Shown here in pieces: positions 26,235-34,777 of a stretch of 64,000 bases of DNA (positions are counted from its first letter, which is position 1; each line of letters starts with the position of its first letter). The notes under the pieces are model-generated. The model ran no database searches. It saw only the letters and a program-made list of their open reading frames with translations, and had not been told where the DNA came from. Origin of the DNA: Clostridium lentum (GTDB taxonomy: Bacteria; Bacillota; Clostridia; Clostridiales; Clostridiaceae); assembly GCF_014287815.1 (NCBI RefSeq), contig NZ_JACOOQ010000002.1:136330-200329 (forward strand), read 5' to 3'. Both the position numbers and the translations under genes were made by a program.

Positions 26235-27290
26235 ATGCCAAGAGTTAATAATGTTATCCAACAAGTTTCACAATTAAATACATATGAGCAAGGGAAGGTA
26301 TTTGATTTTTTAAAGACTGTACTGATGTCAAACGGAATAACTAATTCTATAGATGAAGAAATCGCTGAAAATAGATTTAACAAGGGGAAGTGCTGTCCTT
26401 TTTGTAATCATGATAAAATATCTAAGTATGGAAAATATCATGGTAAGAACGGTGTTAAACAAAGGTATAAATGCCAAAATGCAGAGTGCAAAAAAACTTT
26501 CAATGATTTTTCTAAATCTCCAGTTTCAAGTAGTAAAAAGGGATTAGATAAATGGCTACTATACGCTCAATGTATGGTAAACGGTAATACCATTAGGCAA
26601 TGTGCTGAAATCGTTGAAATTAATATTGCAACAGCTTTCTTTTGGAGGCATAAAATTATAGACGCAATTAGAAAGTTTGTTGGCTATGGTTCTCTTGAAG
26701 GTGTTATTGAACTTGATGAGACTTATTTTGCCCTTAGCTATAAAGGTAATCATAGTAAAAGTTCTAGTTTTACTATGCCAAGGGAATCAAGAAAGCGTGG
26801 CAAAGAAATAAATACAAGAGGTATATCAAAGGAATTTGCTTGTGTATTGTGCGGTGTAGATAGATTAGGAAATATATATACTGGTTTAATATGTGATGGT
26901 AGACCTAAATATACTGATATAGATAGAGCTTTATCGGAAGTTGTTGAAGATAATTCTATATTATGTACAGATAAACATAGAAGTTATATACCTTTTGCCG
27001 CTCAACATAATTTTGAGTTACATCAAATTAGGGGTGGGAGAAAAAATGTGGATATATATAATATTCAAAGAGTTAATGCTTTTCATAGTAGCTTAAAAAT
27101 ATGGATAAGGAAGTTTAACGGCGTTTCAACCAAGTTCTTAACAAACTACCTATTTTGGTATAAATGGACCCAATTATTTAAAACAGAAATGGAAATAAAT
27201 AAGCCTAAAAAGTTCTTTGTTCATGCCAATTCAACATATTCTATATCTTTAATAAAGGATTTTAAGATTAGAAGACCAATATATGTATAA
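26235..27290 (+). CDS. IS1595-family (ISXO2-like) transposase
   Basis: A 351-residue transposase. An N-terminal zinc ribbon (CCPFCNHDKIS and CQNAECKKTF, residues about 53-87) is followed by a helix-turn-helix region and an ISXO2-like DDE domain. The acidic residues appear at ELDETYF (about 161), TDKHRSY (about 237) and in the VNAFHSSLK segment (about 280). AGGAGG precedes the ATG. It is complete and apparently functional. Confidence 0.93.
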   Translation: MPRVNNVIQQVSQLNTYEQGKVFDFLKTVLMSNGITNSIDEEIAENRFNKGKCCPFCNHDKISKYGKYHGKNGVKQRYKCQNAECKKTFNDFSKSPVSSSKKGLDKWLLYAQCMVNGNTIRQCAEIVEINIATAFFWRHKIIDAIRKFVGYGSLEGVIELDETYFALSYKGNHSKSSSFTMPRESRKRGKEINTRGISKEFACVLCGVDRLGNIYTGLICDGRPKYTDIDRALSEVVEDNSILCTDKHRSYIPFAAQHNFELHQIRGGRKNVDIYNIQRVNAFHSSLKIWIRKFNGVSTKFLTNYLFWYKWTQLFKTEMEINKPKKFFVHANSTYSISLIKDFKIRRPIYV

Positions 27291-27402
27291 AAGGTAAAAT
27301 TTGTTTTTATTTTACTGTTTTTAGTGTACAATAAATATAATGATTGATGAACAATTGTATTATATTGTGAGAGGAATAGGGATTAACAAGGGGGCAAATA
27401 TA

Positions 27403-27867
27403 TTGAAATTTCAAAGAGGAAAATTTGACATTATATTGAATGGCTTATGCTTGATAATTTTAGTTAGCACAATTTTATTTCTTATATTAACTTGGTCAAA
27501 AATTCCTGATAAAGTACCTATGCACTATGATTTTGCTGGGAATATTGATAGGTGGGGTTCAAAATTAGAAATACTTATTTTACCCATTATTACATGGATT
27601 ATGTATGTTTTTATGACAATCATTGAAAAATTTCCAGAAGCATGGAATACAGGAGTTAAAGTTACAGAAGAAAATATAGAAAGAGTTTATTCTACCTTAC
27701 TCCATCTTGTAAGCACAATAAAATTTATAATGGTGTGCGTGTTTGCATATCTTACAGTACAGACAGCATTGTCATTTGAATTATCTGCATGGTTTACACC
27801 TATATCTCTTTTGGTTATATTTGGTAATTTACTTTATTGGATTTTGAAGTTATATAGGGTTAAATAG
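27403..27867 (+). CDS. DUF1648 membrane protein, passenger gene of the IS
   Basis: A membrane protein of about 154 residues with three or four hydrophobic segments. The DUF1648 motif PDKVPMHYDFAGNIDRWGSK lies near residue 33. I chose the TTG at 27403, preceded by AAGGGGG; an ATG at 27340 lacks a clear site. DUF1648 occurs in SdpI-like proteins, which give immunity to or sense membrane-active toxins, but the role here is unknown. It lies between the transposase and the right inverted repeat, so it moves with the IS. Confidence 0.75.
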   Translation: MKFQRGKFDIILNGLCLIILVSTILFLILTWSKIPDKVPMHYDFAGNIDRWGSKLEILILPIITWIMYVFMTIIEKFPEAWNTGVKVTEENIERVYSTLLHLVSTIKFIMVCVFAYLTVQTALSFELSAWFTPISLLVIFGNLLYWILKLYRVK

Positions 27868-28060
27868 TTTTTGAAATTCTAATATGTCCAGTATATTTAG
27901 ATAAACAATCTTAATATTATACGATTCAAATAGGATGTCCAATGGACGTCCTATTATGTTATGCTAATTTCAACACTATTTTAAAACAAAGCCAAATAAA
28001 TTTAATACTATTTTGTTTTTGTACGATAATTAAGATGAATAATATAATAGGAGGAATAAT

Positions 28061-28240
28061 ATGGATATAGCAGCATTATCAATTGGGATGAGTCAAAATG
28101 CAGTAAATACCGCAGCGTCAATAGCTTTGCTGAAAATGCAGATGAATACTGGTGAAGAAACTTCTAATAATTTATTAGAAATGGCTAAAACTATGGCAGT
28201 TGAGCCTGGAAAAGGATTAAATTTAGATAAATATGTTTAA
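28061..28240 (+). CDS. YjfB-family small protein
   Basis: A 59-residue protein (MDIAALSIGMSQNAVNTAAS, then ALLKMQMNT and a GLNLDKYV end). This matches the YjfB family, a small putative motility-associated protein of Firmicutes. AGGAGG precedes the ATG and a terminator follows at 28243. The function remains unproven in the family. Confidence 0.85.
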   Translation: MDIAALSIGMSQNAVNTAASIALLKMQMNTGEETSNNLLEMAKTMAVEPGKGLNLDKYV

Positions 28241-28242
28241 CT

Positions 28243-28272
28243 AAACTGTGGCATTTAATGTCACAGTTTTTT
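28243..28272 (+). terminator. Terminator after yjfB-like gene
   Basis: AAACTGTG pairs with CACAGTTT, followed by T; it starts 2 nt after the stop codon. Confidence 0.8.
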
Positions 28273-28312
28273 GTTATTATGTTATTTATACTTGTCAAAA
28301 GAGTTATATTTG

Positions 28313-28480
28313 ATGTTTATAAAAACCGTATGGCTGTTAATTGGATGGTTTTTATGGTTTGCATTATTTTACTATATTTATTATAAGCTGATTTGTAAGT
28401 ACAATGGTAAATTAAAAGAAGTAAAAAGAAAAAATCATTGGCTTTTACCTAATAAGCATATTTTAAATATAGATACATAG
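28313..28480 (+). CDS. Small hypothetical membrane protein
   Basis: A 55-residue peptide with one Trp/Phe-rich transmembrane segment (VWLLIGWFLWFALFYYIYY) and a basic tail. The start at 28313 has only a weak ribosome site, so the start or the gene itself is uncertain. A second small membrane protein follows at 28502, suggesting a short bicistronic unit. Confidence 0.45.
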   Translation: MFIKTVWLLIGWFLWFALFYYIYYKLICKYNGKLKEVKRKNHWLLPNKHILNIDT

Positions 28481-28501
28481 CTGACTAAAGCAAAGAGTAA
28501 A

Positions 28502-28687
28502 ATGTCTATATCTAAATGGTGGTTTCTTTTATCTATATTTATAGGAGTTATTCCTTTTATATTAAATTTGATCAATGAAAATGAATATTTTAGCACAGCA
28601 GCTATATGTACAGGTACTTCAATAGCTGGAACTCTTATTTTTTTCATAATATATATGACCTATGTTAAAGAAGAAATTTTTGCATAA
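28502..28687 (+). CDS. Small hypothetical membrane protein
   Basis: A 61-residue protein with two transmembrane segments (WWFLLSIFIGVIPFILNLI and IAGTLIFFIIYMTYV) joined by a short loop. The ribosome site is weak (AAAGAG). There is no recognised family. It lies 21 nt after the preceding small membrane protein gene. Confidence 0.5.
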   Translation: MSISKWWFLLSIFIGVIPFILNLINENEYFSTAAICTGTSIAGTLIFFIIYMTYVKEEIFA

Positions 28688-28743
28688 GAAAAAAGTTAAA
28701 TTGAAAAACTATTATATAAGTTAAAGTATTGGTGAGGTTAAAA

Positions 28744-30180
28744 ATGAGCAAATTTAAATGGGAAAAAATTTTAAATAAGAAAAGAATAAGAGATTATAAA
28801 ATCAATAAGAAGAGTTCAGATTGTAGGGATGAGTTTGAAAATGATTATGATCGAATTCTTTTTAGTGCATCTTTTAGAAGACTTCAAGATAAAGCACAAG
28901 TATTTCCCTTAGAAAAGCTTGACTTCGTAAGAACCAGGCTTACCCATTCATTAGAAGTTTCATCTATAGGAAAGTCATTAGGTATTAGTATAGGTAGTAG
29001 GTTAGTGAAAAAAACCATAAATTATGAGGAAAAGGTAACCATATCCATGGTTGAAGATATAAGTAATATTTTAGCATGTGCAGGACTAATACATGATTTG
29101 GGAAACCCACCTTTTGGTCATTTTGGAGAGGTAGCCATTAGAGAGTGGTTTAAAAATAAATTATGTAAAAATGAAGATGGAAGCTATAATTTTAAGTATG
29201 ATAAATATGATTTTAATTTAGATAAACAAGAAGCTTTAGATTTATTAAACTTTGAAGGTAATGCTCAAGGACTTAGAATATTAACAAAATTACATTTTGT
29301 TATTGATAGATATGGCATGAACTTAACAACAGGTGTATTAAGTGCAATAATAAAATATCCTATTTCATCTTTAGATAAAGAAAATAGTAATTTAAAAAAG
29401 ATTGGATATTATAAAGCAGAGGAAAAGATATTTAAAGAAATAGCGGAAGATACTGATATATGGAAGTGTAGAAATCCTCTTGTATATATTTTAGAAGCAG
29501 CTGATGATATAGCATATCTTTTAGGGGATTTGGAAGATGCATTTAATAAAAAGATAATAACACATGATATTTTTAAAATGAAATATGAAGAATTTATTAA
29601 AGAAGAGGGATATGAAGAAAAAACACTAGAAGAAAGCTTATCATTTTATCTTTCTAAAAATTATAATATAGCAAAAGAGGAATATGGATATGAAGATCCA
29701 GGAGAATATGCATTAAAATCATTTATTATTAAGCTTAATAGATATTTAAAAGATTCAGTTATTGAAGAGTTTATTAATTCTTATGATGAAATTATGGATG
29801 GAGTTTATGAAGGTGATTTAATAAGCAACTCAAAAGCTAATAAGATATCTTTATTTTTAAGAAGTATATCAAAAGAATATGTATATACCAATGAAAAAAT
29901 AGTGGCAAATGAAATAGTTGGCTATAATATAATTCATAATCTTTTAGATATCTTTGTACCAGCAGCACTTAATAAAGAAGTTAAACCTTATAAAGGTTAT
30001 GATGGGAAGCTTTATTCACTTATTTCAAAAAATTATAGGTTTGTATGTGAAAATAATATTGAACAAAAAGAATGCAGTGAAGAATATTCAAGATTATTAT
30101 TAGTAACGGATTTTATATGTGGCATGACAGATTCTTATGCAGCTTATTTATATGAGGAAATAAATGGGGTGAAGGCCTAG
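28744..30180 (+). CDS. dgt: Deoxyguanosinetriphosphate triphosphohydrolase (HD superfamily)
   Basis: A 478-residue dGTPase-like enzyme that removes triphosphate from dNTPs. HD-domain metal ligands are seen in RLTHSLEVSSIG (near residue 67) and IHDLGNPPFGHFGE (near 117), with a later EAADDIAYLLGDLED. I chose the ATG at 28744 after GGTGAGG. It is monocistronic with a terminator at 30237. Members affect dNTP pools and can act in phage defence, but nothing here points to that. Confidence 0.9.
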   Translation: MSKFKWEKILNKKRIRDYKINKKSSDCRDEFENDYDRILFSASFRRLQDKAQVFPLEKLDFVRTRLTHSLEVSSIGKSLGISIGSRLVKKTINYEEKVTISMVEDISNILACAGLIHDLGNPPFGHFGEVAIREWFKNKLCKNEDGSYNFKYDKYDFNLDKQEALDLLNFEGNAQGLRILTKLHFVIDRYGMNLTTGVLSAIIKYPISSLDKENSNLKKIGYYKAEEKIFKEIAEDTDIWKCRNPLVYILEAADDIAYLLGDLEDAFNKKIITHDIFKMKYEEFIKEEGYEEKTLEESLSFYLSKNYNIAKEEYGYEDPGEYALKSFIIKLNRYLKDSVIEEFINSYDEIMDGVYEGDLISNSKANKISLFLRSISKEYVYTNEKIVANEIVGYNIIHNLLDIFVPAALNKEVKPYKGYDGKLYSLISKNYRFVCENNIEQKECSEEYSRLLLVTDFICGMTDSYAAYLYEEINGVKA

Positions 30181-30236
30181 ATAGTTATAAATTTTGAATA
30201 GACAGTGATAAATGAATTAGATAAAGAATAAAGTTA

Positions 30237-30270
30237 AAATCAGTAACATAGCCAGTTGCTGATTTTTTTT
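30237..30270 (+). terminator. Terminator after dgt
   Basis: AATCAGTAAC pairs with GTTGCTGATT (one G-U), followed by T8. Confidence 0.88.
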
Positions 30271-30332
30271 GTAAAATACCACAGTAATATGTTAATATAT
30301 AACATAAAAGAGATATAAAGTAAGGTGAGAGA

Positions 30333-30788
30333 GTGAAATATAATTTGACTACAGAAAGTGATAAAAAAGAAATATGTAATTGGCAGTATCCTGATGAGTA
30401 TGCTATCTATAATTTTTCACCATATGAGGAGCTATTGCAAAATAAGCAGAGTTTTTGTAATCCAGCAATAAAAAAGAATTTTTACTCTTATTATGATGGG
30501 GAAACTTTAGTTGGTTTTACTAATATTTTTGAGGAAGAAAATAAAGTGTTTATAGGCATTGGTGTAAACCCACAGTACTGTAACCAGGGGTATGGGAGGA
30601 TGATCTTAGATACAGCTTATAAAATTTCTAAAGAATTATATCCTCTGAAGCCATTATATTTGGAAGTTAGAACATGGAATAAAAGAGCTATTAATTGTTA
30701 TAAGAAAGCTGGTTTTGTAATTGAGAAGAAATTAAGGAAAACTACTACAATTGGAGAAGGTGAATTTTATAGGATGATAAGAAAATAA
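30333..30788 (+). CDS. GNAT-family N-acetyltransferase
   Basis: A 151-residue protein. The acetyl-CoA pyrophosphate loop is in GVNPQYCNQGYGRMIL (residues about 75-90), followed by LEVRTWNKRAINCYKKAGF typical of RimI-like enzymes. It has a GTG start at 30333 with AAGGTGAG upstream. The substrate is unknown. A second GNAT follows at 30829. Confidence 0.85.
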   Translation: MKYNLTTESDKKEICNWQYPDEYAIYNFSPYEELLQNKQSFCNPAIKKNFYSYYDGETLVGFTNIFEEENKVFIGIGVNPQYCNQGYGRMILDTAYKISKELYPLKPLYLEVRTWNKRAINCYKKAGFVIEKKLRKTTTIGEGEFYRMIRK

Positions 30789-30828
30789 TTTAACATTATA
30801 GAATTTGAAATAAGAAAAGGGGTATAAG

Positions 30829-31356
30829 ATGGGAATTTTAAAATTAGTTGAAGTTAGTGAAAATTTTAGAGAACAAGTTTTAGAATATAAAGATGAATTT
30901 GATAATAATAATGAAATTTTACATGGTACAGCAGGCTTAGGAAAAGCTGAAAACTTTGAAGAATGGTTGAAGGCAATAGTTGATAATTCATTTGAAGAAA
31001 CAGTAAGGCAAGGCTTTGTTCCATCATCTACTTATTTAGCTGTAAGGGTAGAAGATGACAAATTGCTAGGAATGATAGATATAAGGCATAAGCTAAATGA
31101 ATATTTATTTAATTTTGGTGGACATATTGGCTATAGCATTAGAAAAAGTGAAAGAAGAAAAGGTTATGCAAAAGAAATGTTAGGACAAGCCTTAGGAAAA
31201 TGCAGAGAAATGGGATTAGATAAAGTGCTAATCACCTGTGATAAAGAAAATATAGCTTCTGCTAGTACCATTAAAAGCCAAGGTGGGGTATTAGAAAATG
31301 AAGTAAATGAAGAAGATGAAATAGTTCAAAGATATTGGATTAATTTAAATAAATAG
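30829..31356 (+). CDS. GNAT-family N-acetyltransferase
   Basis: A 175-residue protein. The acetyl-CoA loop is IRKSERRKGYAKEMLGQAL (residues about 103-122), followed by ITCDKENIASASTIKSQGG and a C-terminal RYWI. AAAAGGGG precedes the ATG. The substrate is unknown. It ends 30 nt before the DapF-family gene and may be co-transcribed with it. Confidence 0.87.
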   Translation: MGILKLVEVSENFREQVLEYKDEFDNNNEILHGTAGLGKAENFEEWLKAIVDNSFEETVRQGFVPSSTYLAVRVEDDKLLGMIDIRHKLNEYLFNFGGHIGYSIRKSERRKGYAKEMLGQALGKCREMGLDKVLITCDKENIASASTIKSQGGVLENEVNEEDEIVQRYWINLNK

Positions 31357-31386
31357 CAATAAGCATAAATAAAAGGGGAAGAAAAA

Positions 31387-32157
31387 ATGAAAGAAAATAC
31401 TTTTGTAAAAACACATGGATTAGGAAATGAATATATAGTTTTAGATAGTGATAATATCAGTTTTCAATTAACAGAAAAGGCTATAAAAAGGATTTGTAAT
31501 GTTAATTTTGGAATAGGTTCTGATGGAATTCTTTTAAAAGTTCCATCAGATAAAGCAGATTTTGGTCTTAAAATATATAATCCAGATGGCTCAGAAGCTG
31601 AAAAGAGTGGTAATGGATTAAGAATATTTTGCAAGTATATTTATGATTATAACTTTACAGAAAATAGACAGTTTACTGTTGAAACTAAAGGTGGATTAGT
31701 TAATGCTGATATTGTTGAAGTTACTGAGGCTGGAAAAGCTAAACTAATCACAGTAGATATGGGACAAGCAATATTTAACGCAAAGGAAATTCCAACAAGA
31801 TTTGATTCTGAAGAAGCCATAGGTAAAAAACTAATGGCAAATGGAAAAGAATTTGAAGTTAACTGCGTATCTATGGGAAATCCTCATTGTGTTGTTTTAA
31901 AGGAACAATTAAGTATAGATGAAATTAAAGAATATGGTAGATACTTAGAACATCATGAAATGTTTCCTAACAGAATTAATGTTCAATTTGCTAAGGTTAT
32001 TTCAAGAAATGAAGCAGAAATTCTTATTTGGGAAAGAGGAGCAGAATTTACTTTAGCATCAGGAACTTCTTCTTGTGCAGTAGCTTGTGTTTTAAGAAAA
32101 AGAAATCTTATTGATAATAAGGTGAAAATTAAAATGCTTGGAGGAGCAACTATTTAG
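31387..32157 (+). CDS. DapF-family epimerase, 5' part (interrupted by IStron)
   Basis: This is the first 256 codons of a diaminopimelate-epimerase-fold protein (HGLGNEYIVLD, IGSDGILL, NPDGSEAEKSGNGLRIF, GNPHCVVL, RINVQFAKV, WERGAEFTLASGTSSCA). The ORF stops at 32155 just inside the inserted element; the remaining codons resume near 34066. Both catalytic cysteines of DapF are replaced by Ser: C-G-N-G has become SGNG, and A-C-G-T/S-G-A-C has become ASGTSSC. It may therefore be a divergent racemase rather than a true DAP epimerase. If the group I intron splices, a full-length protein of about 294 residues could still be made. Confidence 0.85.
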   Translation: MKENTFVKTHGLGNEYIVLDSDNISFQLTEKAIKRICNVNFGIGSDGILLKVPSDKADFGLKIYNPDGSEAEKSGNGLRIFCKYIYDYNFTENRQFTVETKGGLVNADIVEVTEAGKAKLITVDMGQAIFNAKEIPTRFDSEEAIGKKLMANGKEFEVNCVSMGNPHCVVLKEQLSIDEIKEYGRYLEHHEMFPNRINVQFAKVISRNEAEILIWERGAEFTLASGTSSCAVACVLRKRNLIDNKVKIKMLGGATI

Positions 32158-32220
32158 TTGTTAAAAATATATACAAATATGTTTAGTTGTGAACAAATGT
32201 GTTTAATATATTTTTAATAT

Positions 32221-32590
32221 AAAAAGCTCCCCATGTTTATAAAGAGCATGGAGTGATAGGAAATACCTATCCAAAACTACTTGAATTGCTGGAAGTTCCT
32301 AAAGCTAACTAAACCACAACGTAAACATGAAATAAAGTTAAGCGTGAAGGTTACGAAAGTAGAAAAAATTAGTTAGATGGCATAAGGTTAAATCCTAAGT
32401 GCTTATACAATGGATAATCAGCAGGTAAGCCTCCAATAGAGGAAACTTCAACGACTATTCCGTAAAGGAAGTACATCTAAGTGGATGGAAGTGGGTAGCA
32501 CCTTTTAAAAAGGTGGTGATATAGTCTGTGCTTATGTGAAAGCATAAGAAGTTCATAAGAGAACTGGTATGGAGTAACGAACCATATTGA
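32221..32590 (+). ncRNA. Group I intron catalytic core of the IStron
   Basis: Core strands appear in the right order: P-like TTGAATTGCTGGAAG (32281-32295), Q-like AATCAGCAGGTAAGCC (32416-32431), R-like CAACGACTATTCC (32449-32461) and S-like GATATAGTCTG (32518-32528). R and S pair to form P7, the guanosine-binding helix. No long ORF interrupts it. Its presence implies the whole element can be removed from the mRNA by self-splicing. Confidence 0.85.
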
Positions 32591-32801
32591 ACATGCTAAA
32601 AATATGCTAACTGTATATATTTTTATTTATTCAAATAACGATGATGAAAATTTCTAAGAATGAATAATTTATATATTTTTAATTAAAAAATACTATTTAT
32701 TAAAATACAATGTCACCTCTTAAAAGGGAATATATCATAAGAATAAAGAAGTTATAACAGTGGTATAACTAAAATATGGATATATGGAAGGAGGTGAAAA
32801 A

Positions 32802-33926
32802 GTGAAACAGTCAATAAAAATAAGATTATTACCAACAGAAGAACAAGAAGTATTAATGTTAAAAAGTAGTGGTTGTAGCAGATTTGCTTATAATTGGGCT
32901 TTGAATAAGTGTAATGAAAAATATAATAATAATGAAAAATATTCAATAGCAAATATAAGAAAAGAATTTACTAAGCTAAAGAAAGAAGAAAAGTTTAAAT
33001 GGCTAAATGAAGTTTCTAGTAAGGTAACACAAGAATCTATTAGAAATTTAGATAAGGCATTTAAAAGTTTCTTTAATAAACAATTTAAAGTATCCTAAAT
33101 TTAAAACTAAAAGAAAATCAAAACAATCTTTTTATGTTAGATGTGATAGTTTATATTTCACAGATGATATGTGCAACATTGAAAAGATAGGAAAAGTAAG
33201 ATTTAAAACTAATTATAGTATTCCTAAAAACTGTAAGTATAGTAACCCTTACTGTAGTTATAATGGAAGGTGTTGGGTTTTAAGTTTTAGTGTTGAAGTA
33301 GAAGAAAACCAAACTGCTTTAAATGAAGATTTATCAATAGGAATAGATTTAGGGGTAAAAGATTTAGCTACTTGTTCCAATGATGATGTATTTAAAAATA
33401 TAAACAAAACAAAAAGAATTAAAAATTTAAAAAGTAAATTAAAACACTTGCAACGTAGTATTAGCAGAAAATATGAAGATAATAAACAAGGAAGTAAATT
33501 TGTTAAAACTAATAATATTATTAAATTAGAAAAACAAGTGAAGCAAATTTATAGAAAGTTATCTAATATAAGAAATAATTATATACATCAAACTACTAAT
33601 AAAATAATAAAGCATTACCCATATAGAATTGTAATAGAAGATTTAAATGTTAGTGGAATGATGAAGAATAAGCATTTATCTAAGGCAATAGCAGAACAAG
33701 GATTTTATGAGTTTATGAGACAAATTAAATATAAATGTGAATTTAATGGAATTGAATTTATTCAAGTAGATAGATTTTATCCATCAAGTAAAACTTGTTC
33801 ATGTTGTGGATTTATAAAAAAGATTTAAAACTTAATGATAGAAATTATAAATGTGATAAATGTGGTTTAGAAATAGATAGAGATTATAATGCAAGTATTA
33901 ATTTAAGTAATTATTCTAGAGCCTAA
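32802..33926 (+). pseudogene. tnpB: tnpB (RNA-guided nuclease) with two frameshifts
   Basis: A GTG start at 32802 follows GGAGGTG. The N-terminus KQSIKIRLLPTEEQE and the motifs GIDLGVKDLATCSND (RuvC Asp), VIEDLNVSGMM (Glu), CSCCGF with CDKCG (zinc ribbon) and [10 protein letters not shown] (last Asp) identify TnpB. Reading requires a shift near 33081-33091 and another in a six-A run at 33816-33821 where one A appears lost. Repaired, it would be about 375 residues with all catalytic residues present. It is either inactivated or affected by homopolymer errors. Confidence 0.85.
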
Positions 33927-34066
33927 AATGTTGAGAGGCTTTGGTCTTAGGGATTTTGGTGTATCCTTAGATGCTATGGAGTGTTATACAAACTAAAGTA
34001 GCTTAGGCAAAATAGGACACAACGAAGTAGTGAATAAATAAAAATATACACATTTAAGTATATTTT
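33927..34066 (+). ncRNA. Predicted omegaRNA scaffold and 3' end of IStron
   Basis: The stretch after the tnpB stop to the element's right end is non-coding with GC-richer motifs (GGCTTTGGTCTTAGGG, GGTGTATCC). In IS605-type elements this region encodes the omegaRNA, with the guide taken from flanking DNA just beyond the right end. Here the guide would begin with the epimerase 3' exon around 34067 (CACCAGAGCTTAC). The position is inferred from family knowledge, not from a folded structure. Confidence 0.6.
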
Positions 34067-34182
34067 TAGCACCAGAGCTTACAATTGAGATTGATGATGA
34101 CTTTAATGTAAGAATGACTGGAGAAGTTAGACAAATAGCTGAAGGAATTTTAAATGGAGAACTTATTGAAGACCTTAAGTAA
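34067..34182 (+). CDS. DapF-family epimerase, 3' part after IStron
   Basis: The frame reads APELTIEIDDDFNVRMTGEV followed by RQIAEGILNGELIEDLK and a stop at 34180. The motif MTG(E/P)V is the conserved C-terminal strand of DapF-fold proteins. It has no start codon of its own and is the continuation of the gene cut at 32155. Confidence 0.82.
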
Positions 34183-34219
34183 ATGAAAAATGAAGAATTA
34201 AGAATTAAAAATGAAGGAG

Positions 34220-34242
34220 GAAACTCCTTGAGGGGAGTTTCT
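34220..34242 (+). terminator. Weak hairpin after DapF-family gene
   Basis: GAAACTCC pairs with GGAGTTTC with little T tail. A near-identical stem occurs at 41321. It could be a weak terminator. Confidence 0.45.
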
Positions 34243-34304
34243 GTAAAGCATAATAGAATGTTTTGTTTATTGAAAGAGTAATATAATTTTGTGAGGTGAA
34301 AGGG

Positions 34305-34472
34305 ATGGTAGATAATAGTAAGAGAAATAGTGCAGTGAAAAGTGGAATTTCATTTGGGACATGCTTAGCTATGGTAATATCTTATACTGCATGGAAATCA
34401 ATTGGATGGGCAATTATACATGGTTTGCTTAGCTGGGTATATGTAATTTATTATTTTGCAAAATATTATTAG
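34305..34472 (+). CDS. Small conserved membrane protein
   Basis: A 55-residue protein. After a polar start come SFGTCLAMVISYTAWKSIGW and HGLLSWVYVIYYFAKYY, giving two membrane segments. This resembles a family of short hypothetical proteins common in Firmicutes. An AGGTGAAAGGG site precedes the ATG. Its function is unknown. Confidence 0.72.
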   Translation: MVDNSKRNSAVKSGISFGTCLAMVISYTAWKSIGWAIIHGLLSWVYVIYYFAKYY

Positions 34473-34496
34473 TTTGAAAGTAAGGGTAGTGTTTAA

Positions 34497-34746
34497 ATGG
34501 AATTTAAGGTTACTGATAAAATTAATGCAAAAGATAAAGAAATTATTTTCCAAGGATTATTAGAATATAATTTGGCAAGACTAGAAGATAAAAATCCTCA
34601 AGACTTAGGTGTTTATTTAAAAGATGACAATGATGAACTTTTAGCAAGCACCAGAATTTTATAAAAAACATGGATATAAAGAAAAGTTTGTTTTAGAAGA
34701 ATATCCATTAGAAGGAAAGCGTCATTATTTTACTAAAAGACTGTAA
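34497..34746 (+). pseudogene. GNAT acetyltransferase with internal deletion
   Basis: The start (MEFKVTDKINAKDKEIIFQG) runs to DDNDELLA, and another frame resumes with APEFYKKHGYKEKFVLEEYP and ends RHYFTKRL. The middle of the GNAT fold, including the acetyl-CoA loop, is missing (about 45 codons by comparison with the paralogue at 34778). The deletion junction is near 34644. It is a dead paralogue of the next gene. Confidence 0.8.
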
Positions 34747-34777
34747 ACAAGTATATGAGAGAAAAAGGATAATAGTG

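Larger units (their letters stand above)
26152..27993 (+). mobile_element. IS1595-family insertion sequence with passenger gene (1842 bp)
   Basis: The ends are inverted repeats of about 28 bp that begin GGCTTTGTTTTAA on the left and end TTAAAACAAAGCC on the right, with matching inner GTTGAAATT. The 8-bp sequence AAATAAAT directly flanks both ends (26144-26151 and 27994-28001), a perfect target-site duplication of the size IS1595 elements make. Inside are a transposase and a DUF1648 membrane protein. The undecayed duplication and intact transposase suggest a recent insertion. Confidence 0.93.
32156..34066 (+). mobile_element. IStron (group I intron plus IS605-type tnpB) inserted in the DapF-family gene
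   Basis: About 1.9 kb separates the two halves of the epimerase gene. It has a 5' group I intron core, a tnpB reading region and a 3' end with an imperfect palindrome (AAAAATATAC and GTATATTTTT, 34041-34067). A similar palindrome, TTAAAAATATATA with AATATATTTTTAA, lies at the left end (32160-32220). This matches chimeric IStrons such as CdISt1 of C. difficile. There is no tnpA, so it would move only in trans. Boundaries are estimated to within about 8 nt. Joining 32154 to 34066, or 32155 to 34067, restores the frame. Confidence 0.87.

Noticed and set aside
26353..26547. 64-residue plus-strand ORF inside the IS
   Set aside because: It is a +1 frame shadow of the transposase and has no family features; IS1595 transposases do not need a frameshifted second ORF.
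28744..30180. dGTPase as part of an anti-phage system
   Set aside because: It is flanked by terminators and has no defence-type neighbours; housekeeping dGTPase is the simpler reading.
31387..32157. Complete 256-residue DapF
   Set aside because: The last codons before the stop run into the IStron, and the conserved C-terminal strand is found at 34067-34182.
33169..33828. Separate 219-residue gene
   Set aside because: It is the middle section of tnpB in a shifted frame; upstream and downstream pieces continue the same protein.
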